From NCBI GenBank assembly GCA_027922465.2, contig BQMF02000045.1, positions 496,001-560,000 on the forward strand: a stretch of DNA of 64,000 nt. Reading direction: 5' to 3'. The position numbers and the translations under genes are program-made. Below the pieces are notes generated by a model that had not been told where the DNA came from, ran no database searches, and was given only the letters and a program-made list of their open reading frames with translations. Source of the DNA: Turritopsis dohrnii (lineage: Eukaryota; Cnidaria; Hydrozoa; Anthoathecata; Oceaniidae). Shown piece by piece: positions 44,700-56,954 of this stretch (the first letter of the stretch is position 1; each line of letters starts with the position of its first letter).

Positions 44700-47600
44700 C
44701 GCGGTAAGTATTTCTAGAATGCGTGTAACGAAATGCTTCAACAATAGATCGTCACACTTTTGCAACTGTCTTGTTTTAGATGGTAGAAGGTATCAATCAA
44801 GTGCTGAGAAACGACATGTAAATGATCGGGAAAAGGACGAGTGGAAATTTGAGGGGAGGATAAAGAAGGAACAAGAGGAGATCTTGGATTTAGAAGAGGG
44901 ACAATATTGGCAGTAAAGGGAGGGTATTTACGAGAGTGTTATATTGAACGTGAAAGATAGGGCTATGGTTGAAGACAGAGAGGTCGATTATCTTTTGCTT
45001 CCAGTTTTCCGTCTGAAAGTTGATTTTGGTTACTGTGCAAGTTTAAACCAATTCTGCGCTTCTATAGTTCTAATAGTAGCTGTCAGTTTGTTTCGCTCTT
45101 CGTTTTGTCGCAAATGCATAAGGTAACGTGAGAATTCTTTTCGTTTTGCAAACATTTATCTTGTAAAAGGGGAAAATGTTTGTTATTATTGTTGTCGTTA
45201 TTATTATTGTTCATATTTAATCAGGTTGGCTATTTCAGAAAAATACAATTTCTATTATCAATATAGGGCCTTCAGCTATTTAGCGAAGGTAGCTTTTAAT
45301 TTACCTTTTCAAATTTATACGTTTTATACATTATATACACTTATTATATATTTCTTCATAGGGCGAAATATATGTAAAAACGGGCATTTTCCTTCTCCTT
45401 CTTCTTCCTCACTTTCATAGCCACCATTTAGCGTTGAACGCTCGCCTAGCCAAGAGATAAAAGTAGAGGCTAGTCTTCAGTGAAGTAATAAGCAATTTTA
45501 CCAGTCTGTGCAGGTGGAATAATTGTTCTTTTTTTCAGCTAGCTTTTAAAATGATTCAATAGATAAAACGTTAAATGATGGAAATAAAAAAGTATTTATA
45601 CCAAAAAATTCATTTTATATAATCAAATTTATGAAGGTATTTATGTTCTATTCAGTCTACCCAGATTTTCAAGGTGTTCAACCATCATTGTGTTCACATC
45701 AGCACAATGATTTTGCCAATTGTTTATATCGCAAAGATCTGATCCTAGCGCGTTTCGAAAACAACTTGTTATAATGCATGGTAATTAGGACCTTTGCGAG
45801 CAATTCACGAGCAATTGCAAAATTCAACTTCAAAAAGTGTACCTAAAATTTGAAACAATGTTTCTATTTTAAGTCTAGGATGAAGAATATTAGCCTGCTT
45901 GAAATTGTACGTGTTCTAGTGTTTTTATTTCTCTCTTTGGTTAACGCTACTGATCTTATATTTCCCTTCACTGGTCAGTCATTCTGTGTGTAATTAGTTC
46001 TCAGTTACGTGCACCCTCTTTAACACAATCTTTTCGTTGTGTTTAACTCAATTGGTTAAAAATCAGAAAATTTGATTCCTAGCAAAAGTCTTGAAGGATA
46101 AGCCTTCATAATATAATAATCTAAGGAAAATTGCAATTTCTTTTAATTTCTTAGTTTTCGTTTGCGCTGACTTTAAGACCTAAGGGCCTTTTACAATTAT
46201 TACTAAATGATTGAAAATGAATAAAAAGGTAAAGTTACAAATGTTCAACTATTGGAAATGAAATATAAATTAATAAAATTAATAAGGAACATTTTCTTTG
46301 ATATTATATAACTGGATTCATAGAAAAATGAATATCAAATAGGTCTACATAAAAATGGGACTTTTAGTTACTTATGCTAACTGAAAGTAAAGCTTATCTT
46401 CTTCTTACTTCTTATTACCTCGTTTATTAGCTACCACACTGTTCTTAAAGCATTAAGGCATTCCTAGCGTGTTTACGCTAACGGTAAAATTATTGAAGCT
46501 TTAAAATCAATATATATAGTTTGCGGAGTGTGTGTGTGTGTGAAATCACCCGTTCGCCAGCGAAAATTAAGAATACGTCTTTTCAGGAACTGGTAATGAA
46601 ATGCTGTATTTAAAATAAATTTTTTAAAATCCATCCAGAAGTATGGAGCTGGGCATATATGTGTTCAAAGAATATAAGTTTCGCTTGAGAAAGCCAATCA
46701 TTATTGCCTGATTTAGGAGATAATTGTCTTTAATGAATGTGATATGGAGCCATGATTTCTTAGTGATGAGGTTAACAAGCAAAAAAAACAAAAACAGTTA
46801 TGAATGTGGAATAATTCTAACATTACTCCACATCTCATATATTTTACAAATTCTTTACTTAATCCACACTATAGTTGAAGCATCCTGTTAAAAAACCCTC
46901 TGTGTTAGAGGGAATAACCGTGGTGCCTAAGCATAACAAATGGATCGTGTTTCGAAAAGGGGAAAAGCCAAAGTTTGGTACGGCGAGAATACATTTTCTT
47001 CCTTTGTCTGTATTCAAAAGGTTTGTTGGAACTTTGTACATCACAACAGACATGAAGCGCTGATATTTCATTCATGTCATTCGTAATGAACTGTATTCTT
47101 GCTACAATCTACTGTTAAAACAGACAACGGCTGGCACATTTTAAAATAGCAGCTTAACAATCAAATTGAAACAAGTGGAATTCAATAGCAAGGCCAAAAT
47201 CGCGGAATGAAATACTATCATACTCCATATCATCGGAAAACCATTACGCCAAGCAACACCCACGGACGGATAAGGCTATCCAACACTAATCCAACTGTTT
47301 CTGATCAGTTTGATTCATTATTTAAGTATTTTCTCTTCACTAGTCTGTTTTATTTCTCATCACATGTTAATCCAGACTTTATGGTTGTTAAGTGGAAGAA
47401 CACTCAACAAGTGATATTGGGTGTTAAGAATGAACTTGTGAAGTAGCGAATGTAACAATTTTCGTCTGCATTCAGTAACGTTCTGCGTTGGAATTTTATT
47501 ATTCTCCACATCTATTTACTTGTGATTGATAGTTCAGTACGGAAGCTATATTCAATGCCAATTTTGGCTTCAATAGAATTTAGAGTTTCCCAGGACAGGT

Positions 47601-47984
47601 TATACTATATTATTCATAGTTTTTTAACTTTCAAATATATACAGTACTTAATTAAAAATATTTAAATAGCCCCACACTATATGCAAATTTTTCCGAGATT
47701 CCCTCCTTACTCTCAGGTGCCTAATAAACGGTAGATTTTGGAAAATTTCAAAATTTCTTATAAACACGGGGTCAAAATAAGCAAGAGCTTGGATTGCGTC
47801 GTTCGAAAAAACATTTGAAAATGTTGGGTTCGAAACAGATTCATATAATAGAAGTAAACAAAGAATAGAACGTTCGAAAATATTCAAATCCAAAGAACAT
47901 AATTCCAGCTAGGAACTTGTTCTGCTAGGATCGAATTATTTTTGTCAAAAATTAATAAACGGGGGACGTTAATAAGGCATCTGA
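44700..47984. other. 3.3-kb stretch without a supported gene
   Basis: Several 60-90 codon ORFs on both strands are not recognised. One pair, at 46859-47071, is open on both strands at once. A short GT run lies near 46530. It is AT-rich throughout. Confidence 0.45.
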
Positions 47985-48720
47985 GAGTACCCTCCTCAAC
48001 GCACCTCTCACTCATCAAAACCTCCTACTCACTCTAACACCCTCTTCTTTATCTCCCTAACATCCTTTCTCACTCGCGCAAACACGCCCACCCATTCCTC
48101 TCACTCACCTTTCCGTTCCCACTTACTGAAACATCCTTGTCCGTTAATTTCACTCACGCAAACACCCCTGCCACTTCTTCCCAGTCAAACACCCCTACCA
48201 CTTCTTCTCAGTCATCCTATCACCGCCTTCTGACTTATCCTAATACGCCCACTAACTCACCCCACCCACTCCTGACCACCCGCTTTAAAATAAAATCAAT
48301 TTCAATACCACAATTTCAACCCATATACAACGAAACAATTAAATTTAACATTCCCACAATATTCATTCGTTTAGTGATAATGAGTATGGGTGTGGTACTC
48401 ACTGTATCCCCGTCCACTCCCTCCTCCACTACCAACACTCCGCTTTCCCCTCCAATTATTCCCACCCGTCGTCCGCCAATTGTTCCCACTCCTCTCTTTC
48501 CGATGCTGAACCCCTGTCTCTTCCACTATCACCCCTCCAGTTACTTCTTCCTCCTCTCCAGTTACCCCTTCCTCTTCTCAAATTACCTCTTCCTCCCCAG
48601 TTTCCTCCCGTTTGATTGACCCTTCCCCTACCTCTCCAACTACCCTCCCTGACACACGCATTTCCCCTGTCATTCCTACTCCTCCTTTTTTTCACCCTCT
48701 CCCTCCCCTTCCAATCTTCT
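47985..48720. repeat. Pyrimidine-rich (C/T) low-complexity tract
   Basis: Over about 700 bp the plus strand is dominated by CCTCT, CACTC and CCACT runs. The plus frame at 48137-48619 therefore reads as Ser/Thr/Pro-rich. The minus frame at 48695-48456 reads as Arg/Gly-rich (WRGRGRVNQTGGNWGGRGN). Both are likely by-products of composition. Long pyrimidine strands can form triplex DNA; this is inference. Confidence 0.65.
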
Positions 48721-49244
48721 CTGCAATTGGTCTAAACAAGAAAGAAAAAAGGTCATTTGTTTTACTATAAGTAAGGGATTTTTATATATAAGGAGTATTA
48801 ACCTTGTCTGCGCTCCATGCGCCCTAGACCGCTTAGAGCTTCCTGTAAAAGTTCCCTCAAAGGCTAAAAACCAAAAATTAAAATTGCACTAAACTTAACA
48901 AGGGCTTATTAATAAAATAGTTCTAATATCTCATACCGCTTCATCGTAAGCGCCACCACTTTCGCCACCGCCCCTTCTTCCACTCCTTCCTAAAATTTTT
49001 CAATGTCAATGAACAGGAATGACAAGAGAGGGTTAAAGTAAAATGAAATTCTTTTATTTGTTGCAGTATGTCAATTTATATGTAGTTATAGGATGTATTG
49101 GAGAATCACAGAGGAGTCAATAATTAATCATTTTCATTTTATAATTCATAATTTCTGTTTCCATGTTAGTTACTTCTCTATTGCTACTTTATTATTAATA
49201 CTAATATACATAATATACTTCTGATTCAGCTATATGACTGCTGT
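48721..49244. other. No gene seen; downstream flank of the decayed Helitron
   Basis: No CTRR-plus-hairpin terminus for the Helitron is recognisable here, and the last helicase motif (the HKSQG-like box) is missing. The Helitron 3' end is therefore probably deleted. Confidence 0.4.
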
Positions 49245-50204
49245 TCAAATTTGTTTTCTCTGTTTATTCTTTTTTCCCATTGCTCCATTATTGTTGAGGC
49301 CTAAAGGTGTTAATCCTATTTGATTTTTAGTCAAGATTAGCGTCGATCCAACGACATGTAATGCTTTATGAGCAATTTGTCCACATTGTTTTTCAATTGT
49401 ACTGGTGATGTTTCCACTTCCAGTCGAAGGAACGACAGCTATTGGCATTCCTAAGTCTCTCAATTTCCTTTTGTTCTGTTCATTTACCTCAGCTCACGTT
49501 TCCATCAATGTTATTACTTTCTCATGAGAAAACAGCCTCTGCTTGTGCATAGGTAATTCTTGCTTCGTATCTGCTATTGACATCCATCCAATCCTGTTGG
49601 GTAACAGTTTCATTTCTAATTTTCAAAAGACGTTTTAACAGATTAATTTGATCAGAGCCTTCATTCTTCATTTAATACAATACAATGCATTCATTAAAGG
49701 ATCCATATAATGTATAACCAGAAAATGTGTCAGGACCGTCAGAGTTTCTGGGAGGGACATGTAAATCTGTTGAGCTAATGGGTCCCAGGTGGCCTAAATC
49801 TCCACAACAACAGGAATATTTCCGAAGGCACAATTTTTTACACCAGTAGCTTCATTAAAGCATTGACTAAGCTATGCTGCAAGTCGTTTATCACATTGCC
49901 CTCTTTCATCAATGCTAAGAACATTGGTATTCAAGGGATTATCCGTTTTACTATGGGTACCTGTGGATTTTCGTAGTTTACTCAGTGCTTTGTTGTTCAT
50001 TGGATAATCAGTTATTTGAGCCGACTTTGATTTTTTTTGTGTTTGTAGGAATAGGAGTCATACAGTAGATTGCTCTACCATTCGGAATCAAAACTGAAAC
50101 TGCTCCAATAGGGGCTAAGTTCATAACTGCACCACTAGCTTTAAATGATTTTCTTGCTAAGTAATGGCATTTAAAACATATGTCTTGGCAGTACCTGCAG
50201 TTCC
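49245..50204 (-). pseudogene. Helitron SF1 helicase, frameshifted and C-terminally truncated
   Basis: Pieces appear in helicase order: GTAGTAKTYVLNAI (Walker A, 'GTAGTGKS' with Gly-Lys-Ser altered), LAPIGAVSVLIPNGRAIYC (motif Ia), LSIDERGQCDKRLAA (Walker B, DE), NIPVVV then DLGHLGPIS (motif III area). After an in-frame stop near 49494 comes RDLGMPIAV, and later GSTLILTKN...NNNGAMG, the 'VGa.VMLtrN....glvNGamG' block. The final motif VI (HKSQG-like) is absent, so the gene is truncated. Several stops and shifts separate the pieces. Confidence 0.8.
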
Positions 50205-50206
50205 CT

Positions 50207-51492
50207 CCCAGCAGGCACCCAACGTTATACTAACGTTAGTGTTACGTTATTTTTTACGTTGTGGTAACGTTAGTGGTTGGTTAGAATGGAAGTCTTTTTT
50301 TAATTAGTATAACGTTAGATACTTACGTTAGTATAACGTTAGATACTTACGTTAGTATAACGTTAAATACTTACGTTAGTATAACGTTAAATACTTACGT
50401 TAGTATAACGTAGTCATAGAAGTTGATATTTACCTTTAATTGACAAGAAAAGTATATTTTTATGTCAATATTTACGCATGCCTAATAGAAGAAAAAGAAA
50501 CAAATATAAGTGAAGGTGTTAAACGAATGCTTGTGGTTACGGCAAATTGCAATAAATGAAAATCAATAGAAATTTATGCTAGAACAGATATCTATTTTCC
50601 AGCTGACTAATGTCCATAGAACAGACATTTTGTGCTTTCATATGTTAACAAAGCAAAACACCCTGGGGATACAACAAAATTAATCAGAAACCATGAGTAA
50701 AAGATTTCTATTAAAAATAATCAAGTAGCAGGCCCTAATACTCTAGCTATCATCTATAAGTCATGTAGTACAGATCTTGCCAGCAAAACCAAGATTAAAT
50801 AATCAAACTGATTTCTCGTTTTAAGGCTAGACTAGCGCGAAGTATATAATAGATATATAATAGACATATTACCATGTGTAAAATGGAGAGGAAATACTAG
50901 GTTAGCACGGTAAAAGCGAGTTTTTTCAAGAGATACACTTCTTAATTGAAAAGGCGAAAATGTGTAGCAAGTGCGAATCAAAATTCATATCATCCTCAAG
51001 GACTTACTTATGATAGCCCTTACTAACGTAAGTATTTAACGTTATACTAATTAAAAAAAGACTTCCATTCTAACCAACCACTAACGTTACCACAACGTAA
51101 AAAATAACGTAACACTAACGTTAGTATAACGTAAATTAACGAAATTTAACGTTATACTAACGTAAGTATCTAACGTTATACTAACGTAAGTATCTAACGT
51201 TATACTAACGTAAGTATCTAACGTTATACCAACGTAAGTATTTAACGTTATACTAATTAAAAAAAGACTTCCATTCTAACCAACCACTAACGTTACCACA
51301 ACGTAAAAACTAACGTAACACTAACGTTAATACAACGTAAATTAACGAAATTTAACGTTGTCCTGATGTAACTTTCTAACGTTGTACTAACGTAAGTAGT
51401 TAACGTTGGAATAACGTTGGTTTTACGTTGGTAACGTTAAACCTAGAACCAACGTTAGACTAACGTTAGATAAACGTTGGGTGCCTGCTGGG
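50207..51492. mobile_element. 1.29-kb foldback DNA transposon made of AACGTT repeats, 2-bp CT target duplication
   Basis: Terminal inverted repeats CCCAGCAGGCACCCAACGTT are flanked by CT on both sides (50205-50206 and 51493-51494). Removing the element and one CT restores the helicase frame through its Walker A box. Each arm is packed with AACGTT palindromes and 24-bp units (TTAGATACTTACGTTAGTATAACG). The right arm holds two copies of the block that occurs once on the left. The central 600 bp (about 50410-51010) is unrelated AT-rich DNA without a transposase. The superfamily is uncertain; 2-bp duplications other than TA are uncommon. Confidence 0.88.
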
Positions 51493-51494
51493 CT

Positions 51495-51845
51495 GTATTA
51501 ACAATTGAACCTGTTCAAGTTTTCCAGTATTCCTTTAATTACCAAGAGACGTTTTAACACTATAGCAATGACAACTTTTTGGAGGGAATTAGCAAGTCTT
51601 AAATTTCAAAAATGCAAATTTAAAAGAGTTGCAAAAATCATTTCTTGTTGTCTTGCCTCTTCTGAGATATCTTTCAACCAAGTGGATGAATTTTCTGGAG
51701 GTTCTTGTGTCAAACATGTGATTCCATACTCATACCAATTGAAATCAGGCCCTCCACCATCTAATATGACAGTCTCATGTGGATCAGTAATATGTTCAGC
51801 ATTTTCTTTAATTACTTCCCAATAGATTGGCTGCCGATCCCTCAT
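51495..51845 (-). pseudogene. Helitron spacer region before the helicase
   Basis: A 79-codon frame includes QPIYWEVIKENAEHITDPHE and TWLKDISEEARQQ. After a shift it runs on to LLIQ just before the foldback insertion. Position and composition fit the region between Rep and helicase; I have no motif that proves it. Confidence 0.5.
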
Positions 51846-52216
51846 TCCCAGTAGACATTTGTGAACTAAACAACTGTGAATTAGTAGACTGGCTAGACGG
51901 TATATTCATATCTTTGTCCCTGGTTTTTCTACTATTCTCTATTATTTTTTAAATAGGCAACATGGTTTCAATGGCAGTCCAGTAAACAAAGGTACATGGT
52001 CTCTTTGGCATTTAAAATTTTTATTGCACTTACATTCTTCAGTCCAGTTCCAAAAGTTAAAAAGTTATCAAGGGACGCAGTTCGTGTCAATTTGCCATTT
52101 TTTCCTGTTTGATCTAAAAGTCAACGACCTGATAGACCAATCCGCCGTACTTTTCAAGTGGAGTGATACAACTTATATGTGAAAAATTATTATTCGCCAT
52201 AGATAAATAGATGGAG

Positions 52217-52349
52217 AAAAAAGAACAAAATTTATTAATTTAATATTCGCAAAAGCTTTTCGATTTAAAAATTTTAACATCAGCACTGACGATGATTTTT
52301 AAATCGAAAGCTTTTGAGAATTTTAAATGAATAAATGTTGTTCTTTTTT
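52217..52349. repeat. 133-bp hairpin insertion
   Basis: AAAAAAGAACAAAATTTATT at the left pairs with AATAAATGTTGTTCTTTTTT at the right. The inner arms AAAAGCTTTTCGATTTAAAA and TTTTAAATCGAAAGCTTTTG also pair, and the loop is short. It sits between the Rep and helicase parts of the decayed Helitron and is a MITE-like insertion of unknown class. Confidence 0.75.
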
Positions 52350-52469
52350 ATCCTGATGTAACTTCACTCTCGTGTTCAGATAGTCTGCAGCTGCAGCAGA
52401 TATGTCAATCATTCGAACATTTTCATTAAAAGCTTTTGTGCAATGCTCTTCACAGAGAGTTGTTTATCA

Positions 52470-52800
52470 GAACTTTCTAGCAAATGTTTATATTTGTGAA
52501 TAAATCATCAGTAGAACAATTTCCTTTACAAGCGTAACCAGTAATATATTTGAGTAAAGCTAAAAAGTTACTATCAATTATTGATTGTGTGCCACAATTT
52601 GCCAATCCAAGTAAGCAATTTAATCTTAATATGCATAATATGCCTAGGATGATCTCTTGGACCTTCATACCTAGGATGTTCTCAAATGGAATGTAATTCT
52701 TTGCCAGTTGTCCGTTTTGTTTCAGAATTTAAATCACCAAATTGAAATCTACAATACTTTCGTGGACTGTTGTCACCTTTCGTTTTACTCTGTAGGGGCG
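52470..52800 (-). pseudogene. Helitron Rep domain, second part with two-Tyr motif
   Basis: It begins with RKYCRFQFGDLNSETKRTTG (family 'rkCRFgFp'), then HPRYEGPRDHPRHIMH and CGTQSIIDSNFLALLKYITG, followed by YACKGN. The KYITGY block carries the paired tyrosines expected of the Helitron Rep active site. A stop interrupts the first piece at about 52690. It continues the Rep part left at 54165. Confidence 0.82.
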
Positions 52801-52902
52801 AAGAGACCAAAAGAATGATATGAATTGAACTGGCGTATATTTGCAAATTGAATGAGGTTCAAACTGAATAAATAAAATACAAACAAACTAAATAATAATA
52901 AA

Positions 52903-53765
52903 CTAGCCGCCAAGGCGGCGTCGCTCGCCGCCCATGTCCACCTGCTCTGTATCACTGTATCAATAAACGTCAAATTTCCTTATAAACGGCTCGTACAACT
53001 TGTGTTCAACCAGAAGCAGATTCGAAGTCACAACCTCTGGTAAAACCAATCTTTTATCAGTGTAACAATACACTCAAAACGTAGAGAGAGAAAGCTTCAA
53101 CTTTTTATTAGCTTTTGTTTTAAAAAAGTTACGCGCTCTATCAAACGTAAGGGGGGAATTGTTTCTCTTCTTAAAAAGATCACACGGGAGGAGAGAAAAA
53201 AAAGGCACGTGCTAAATGAATAAAGTGAATAAAAAAAAAGTTCGATCTGACTAAAATAGATTAAAAGAAATCGATCAAAACAAATTAAGACAACTATTAT
53301 GACAAAAGCAAAAAAAAATATTTTGTATCATGATACTCTTTTTTTACCTATCGGTTTTTAAACATTTTGATTGCTCGAAAAAAAGTTCACCCGTCTCAGA
53401 CAGTCAGGCAAGGATACGTTAGGATACACTGGCAAACCGAACATGCTGCCACGTTCTGCCACTGCTGCTTTTTGTCCAAACTGTTTAATCAGTTAGTTTC
53501 TTTGTATTTAGTTGATGTATTGTTTTCAAAGCCAAGTCATCGTGGTATATAAAAGTAACAATAATAATAAAAACAAATCGTTATTCCTATTAGTTCATCA
53601 GCCAAAAAATGTCACGTTCGATTGGGGGTTGCAATGTATTTGCTTCGAACTCACGTCGCACACACAAAAAAAGATAATTTCGCTCACAACTCAATCTACC
53701 ATTTTGCGTGACTTACAGACAAACAAACAAACAAACAAACGGAGAATCGGCTATTAATATATAGA
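52903..53765 (-). mobile_element. Complete 863-bp non-autonomous Helitron inside the decayed Helitron
   Basis: On the minus strand it starts A/TCTATATATTAATAGCC (53765) with a TTTG repeat and GTAAGTCACGCAAAATGG. It ends with the GC hairpin GGCGGCG-AGCGA-CGCCGCC and CTAG/T at 52903. Flanking A and T match the known A^T target and there is no target duplication. It is the cleanest full-length copy in the window and shares its interior with the pair at 15783-17651. Confidence 0.9.
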
Positions 53766-54130
53766 TAATTGAAAAAATCAATGCCTCAATGAAAAAAAAA
53801 AAACCAAACAAAGCTGAGAAAAAGCCACACCCAAAACAAAATGGCTGTCAGACAAAGAGCAAACAAACCTACCAGCTTGCCAGGTATGTGTGGACTTGAT
53901 TGAAATGAAGTCTACAGATTTGCAGTTGTGACCTGCCTGTTTGAGGTTTGATTGAGAACTGGATGAAAGCTGAAGTGAGTGCACTTATAAAGTTTAATAT
54001 TAGAGAGATAATGATATTACAAATAATGGAGATCATAAATTATAAACAATGGCGATAAATTATAAATAATGGAGATAAAAATTATGAATAATGGAGACCA
54101 AATTACATATATACAGGAGATAATAAATAT
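53766..54130. repeat. ATAATGGAGATAAA minisatellite and filler between Rep halves
   Basis: At about 54017-54115, four or five degenerate units of AATAATGGAGATAAAAATTA (about 24 bp) are present. Nothing here belongs to the Helitron protein, so this piece also arrived later or expanded locally. Confidence 0.5.
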
Positions 54131-55060
54131 TTATATATTGGTATTTGTGTTTATTTTATAAAAACAAAACTTAGGGTAGAGTCTTAACATACACTTCAAT
54201 CTCAAACAGTACCCATTACATTTATGTAGAGCAATACGATTAACAAGAGAGACATAATGTGCATTTAGATCAGAATTTTCATTAAGAATATCTGTAAGAG
54301 GTTTAGTTAAAGGATTGACTTCAGGAGGAGGTTGTGTTCCTTTTGGAGCTGCCCATTTTCCCTTATTGGGAATCCATTCTTTGTTATCGTTTTCATCATA
54401 TTTTACTTCTCCGGCAGGATGCATGGATACAAAACCAGGAGAAAAAATATCGGCTTGTACATCATCATAAGAATTTGTATGAAGCCAATTTCTTAGTTCT
54501 TCTGCAGTTTCATCAGAAAGACTTAATATAGATCTTACTTTCTGATCATTCTTTTTACTGAAAACAATAGCATGGTTATGAATTTCACCACGGCTTTTAG
54601 AAAATTCGTACCACCACCAGACATCAGAGTATTGCAAGATCTCTTTCATTACTGTTGAATAGTAATTAATGCAGCGCTGATCAAAATAATTAGTTACAAT
54701 GTGGAGATTTTCAAGTACAAGTTTACGTCTAAAAGCGTGATCATTTTTAACTAATTTTTTCACATGTAATTTATCTTGATGAGTGATTAGAGCATAGTAT
54801 TCCGCATGTAATTTCAAGAGATGATATTCAACTCATTAAATCAAAATATGCAGACTTGTCGCCAAACTCTTTTAGCCTAAAAATTGCGGTATTCAACAAA
54901 CTCTTCAAATTCAAAATTGGCTAAGTTTGGAATAGTTACATCACATGAACCACTTATAAAGACATTAGGAAAGGCCATTGAAAAAAACCAACAGTCTTTA
55001 ACTCATTCAGTGGTTGATTTTTAACATATTTCCATTGTGCACATGCAACCTTTCCTGATT
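54131..55060 (-). pseudogene. Helitron Rep domain, first part (Helitron_like_N)
   Basis: Pieces read MAFPNVFISGS (family 'aFP.LFP.G') and FEFEEFVEY, then a 228-codon frame. That frame has DVWWWYEFSKSRGEIHNHAI, where HNH is the HUH metal-binding motif of the rolling-circle nuclease, and VNRIALHKCNGYCLR, a Cys-containing block typical of animal Helitron proteins. The frame decays after YCLR near 54165; the true continuation is found at 52800. Confidence 0.82.
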
Positions 55061-55429
55061 CTAGCACATTTATATACCAGCCCATTCTTTACCTAAAAGC
55101 CTATCCAAAATTGCCTGAAGTTCTTTCTCTGTATCAGGGTTTTCAAAAAGACATGCTACTCCTGATGTAGTATGGCTTTCACTTTGTTGTAAATCAAATT
55201 GTCGAGGTGCAGGGCCCTTATCGTCCTCCTCCTGTAACGTACGAACTTCTATAGTTTGCAAGCCAGGTAGTTCAGCATTTTCTTCAGGTAAATTCTCAAG
55301 TCTACAATTATTACATCTTTATGAAATTGGTTTGAAAGAATCTCTCTTCAATTGCATACTCACATGATTAGGGCCAGTACACAACTCAAATCCATTTTTA
55401 GCTTCAGTAATGCTAAACCAAACAAAGAC

Positions 55430-56334
55430 TCAACTTTCTGTCTTTGAACCATATATTGCCTTTAGCAATTGGGAAGAACCTTTTCTTTTTAACACTATTA
55501 TTCCTATCTCATCTCGTAATAATGGTAGTGTTCTAGCAATATGCATATCTTGGGGTAAGCTGATACAATGACTGCTAGAAGCAAGCATCCCATATCTCAA
55601 TATGTGCACATACATAGGAACAGTAATTTTACTTATTAAAGCCATTTCTACTGTTGATAGATTTTGTAAGAAAAAGAGATGATCCCATATCATCAGCCAA
55701 ATTTTTAAAGCCTGAAAATTTGGCAAGAATCATGAATCCTTTTTTCTTTCTAGCCAACTGATCCTTTTGGCATCTTTCAAACATTATTTCTGTTTTATTT
55801 CCATGGTTTGAATCTCACTGTGTCAGAACTAATTTCACTACCTGTATGATGAAAAACAGGTCAAGTTTCAAGACATAACTTGCACATTGAAACTGTATGT
55901 TTTAATTCACCGCTCTCCAATTTTTCAACTGCATTTGCAACATTAGCATGGGGATGTAGCCCTTCATTGTCAATAGCACTGATCTTCGTATGTACTTGCT
56001 GACAAAGTTTATCAACCAATTCACTATCGATTTCTTCTGTATTTTCATATGATTTAAAACAGATTTTTGTACTTGTGCCTTGCTCTGTGTTTTTATCAGT
56101 TACATTTTTACAATTACCATCGGGGCTTCCTTTGACTTTCTTCGATATCAAAGCATTCTTATCTCTTGTGTTTTGAAATTCTTTTATCTTCAACAAGCTG
56201 TGTATTTACAGATTTAACATTCGTTTGGTTCAAAGCGGAATTATTATCTACTGCTTTAACAATTGTAAAATCGATATCATTCGACCCCTTGGTGTTACCG
56301 TAATTTAGAGAAGCCGTGTCTTGTTCAACCTTAG
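55430..56334 (-). pseudogene. Helitron variable region and DUF6570-like block
   Basis: From 56334 the frame continues the upstream ORF across the MITE site, then shifts near 56190 into a Lys/Asn-rich region ending in HTVSMCKLCLE. After another shift (55726-55430) it reads NLSTVEMALISKITVPMYVH and SLPQDMHIARTLPLL. That matches the 'LT.iEe.LIar..p.m.v..L..G......g...n.pqd' block that precedes the Rep domain in animal Helitrons. Confidence 0.65.
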
Positions 56335-56336
56335 TA

Positions 56337-56952
56337 CAGTGTGTATCAAAATGTCTTATCCACCAACTTTCAAGGCGTATATCTCATTACATGTCTGATA
56401 AAATATTGTGAATTTTATATCACAAGAAAGAGCTTTTCATGCTCTATCCATAAATATAAAATGTTTGCCAAAATATTTGTTTTTCGAAAAGACATGAAAG
56501 AAAAACTCAACGATTTGGTTCATTAAATTCTTAAAAGTCAATTAACTCAATTTACAATAAATGTCATTTGTAAACACAATAAAAAAATTAAAAATCATCA
56601 CACAGTAAAAAATTTTTATTTGAAATTTTTTAGATCAGTTGTTATGGGAAATTAATACGCAAAGGTATACTTAAAATTTTCTAAAGGTTTCATCAGCACA
56701 ACAAAAGAAAATTACACCATTAAAAAATTCATTAGCATGTCAGTTAATTGACTTTTAAGAATTTGATGAACCAAATCGTTGAGTTTTTCTTCAATATCTT
56801 TTCGAAGAACAAATATTTTGGCAAACATTTTATATTAATAAATAGAGCATGAAAAGCTCTTTCTTGTGATATAAAATTCATAATATTTTATCAGGCATGC
56901 AATGAGATATACGCCTTTAAAGTTGGTGGATAAGACATTTTGATACACACTG
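56337..56952. mobile_element. 616-bp MITE with about 210-bp TIRs and TA target site, inside the Helitron gene
   Basis: TA (56335-56336) precedes CAGTGTGTATCAAAATGTCT, and the inverted end finishes ACACACTG at 56952 before TA. The arms run to about 56550 and from about 56739 with small differences. Deleting the element and one TA joins DYVST to KVEQDTASLNYG in one open frame of the Helitron. There is no transposase; Tc1/mariner-type ends. Confidence 0.9.
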
Positions 56953-56954
56953 TA

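Noticed and set aside
46859..47071. Overlapping 62- and 70-codon ORFs on both strands
   Set aside because: Both strands are open by chance in the same place, with no recognised protein and no splice context.
48137..48619. 160-codon Ser/Thr/Pro-rich ORF
   Set aside because: It follows from the C/T-rich composition of the tract. The opposite strand is also open, and there are no splice or start signals.
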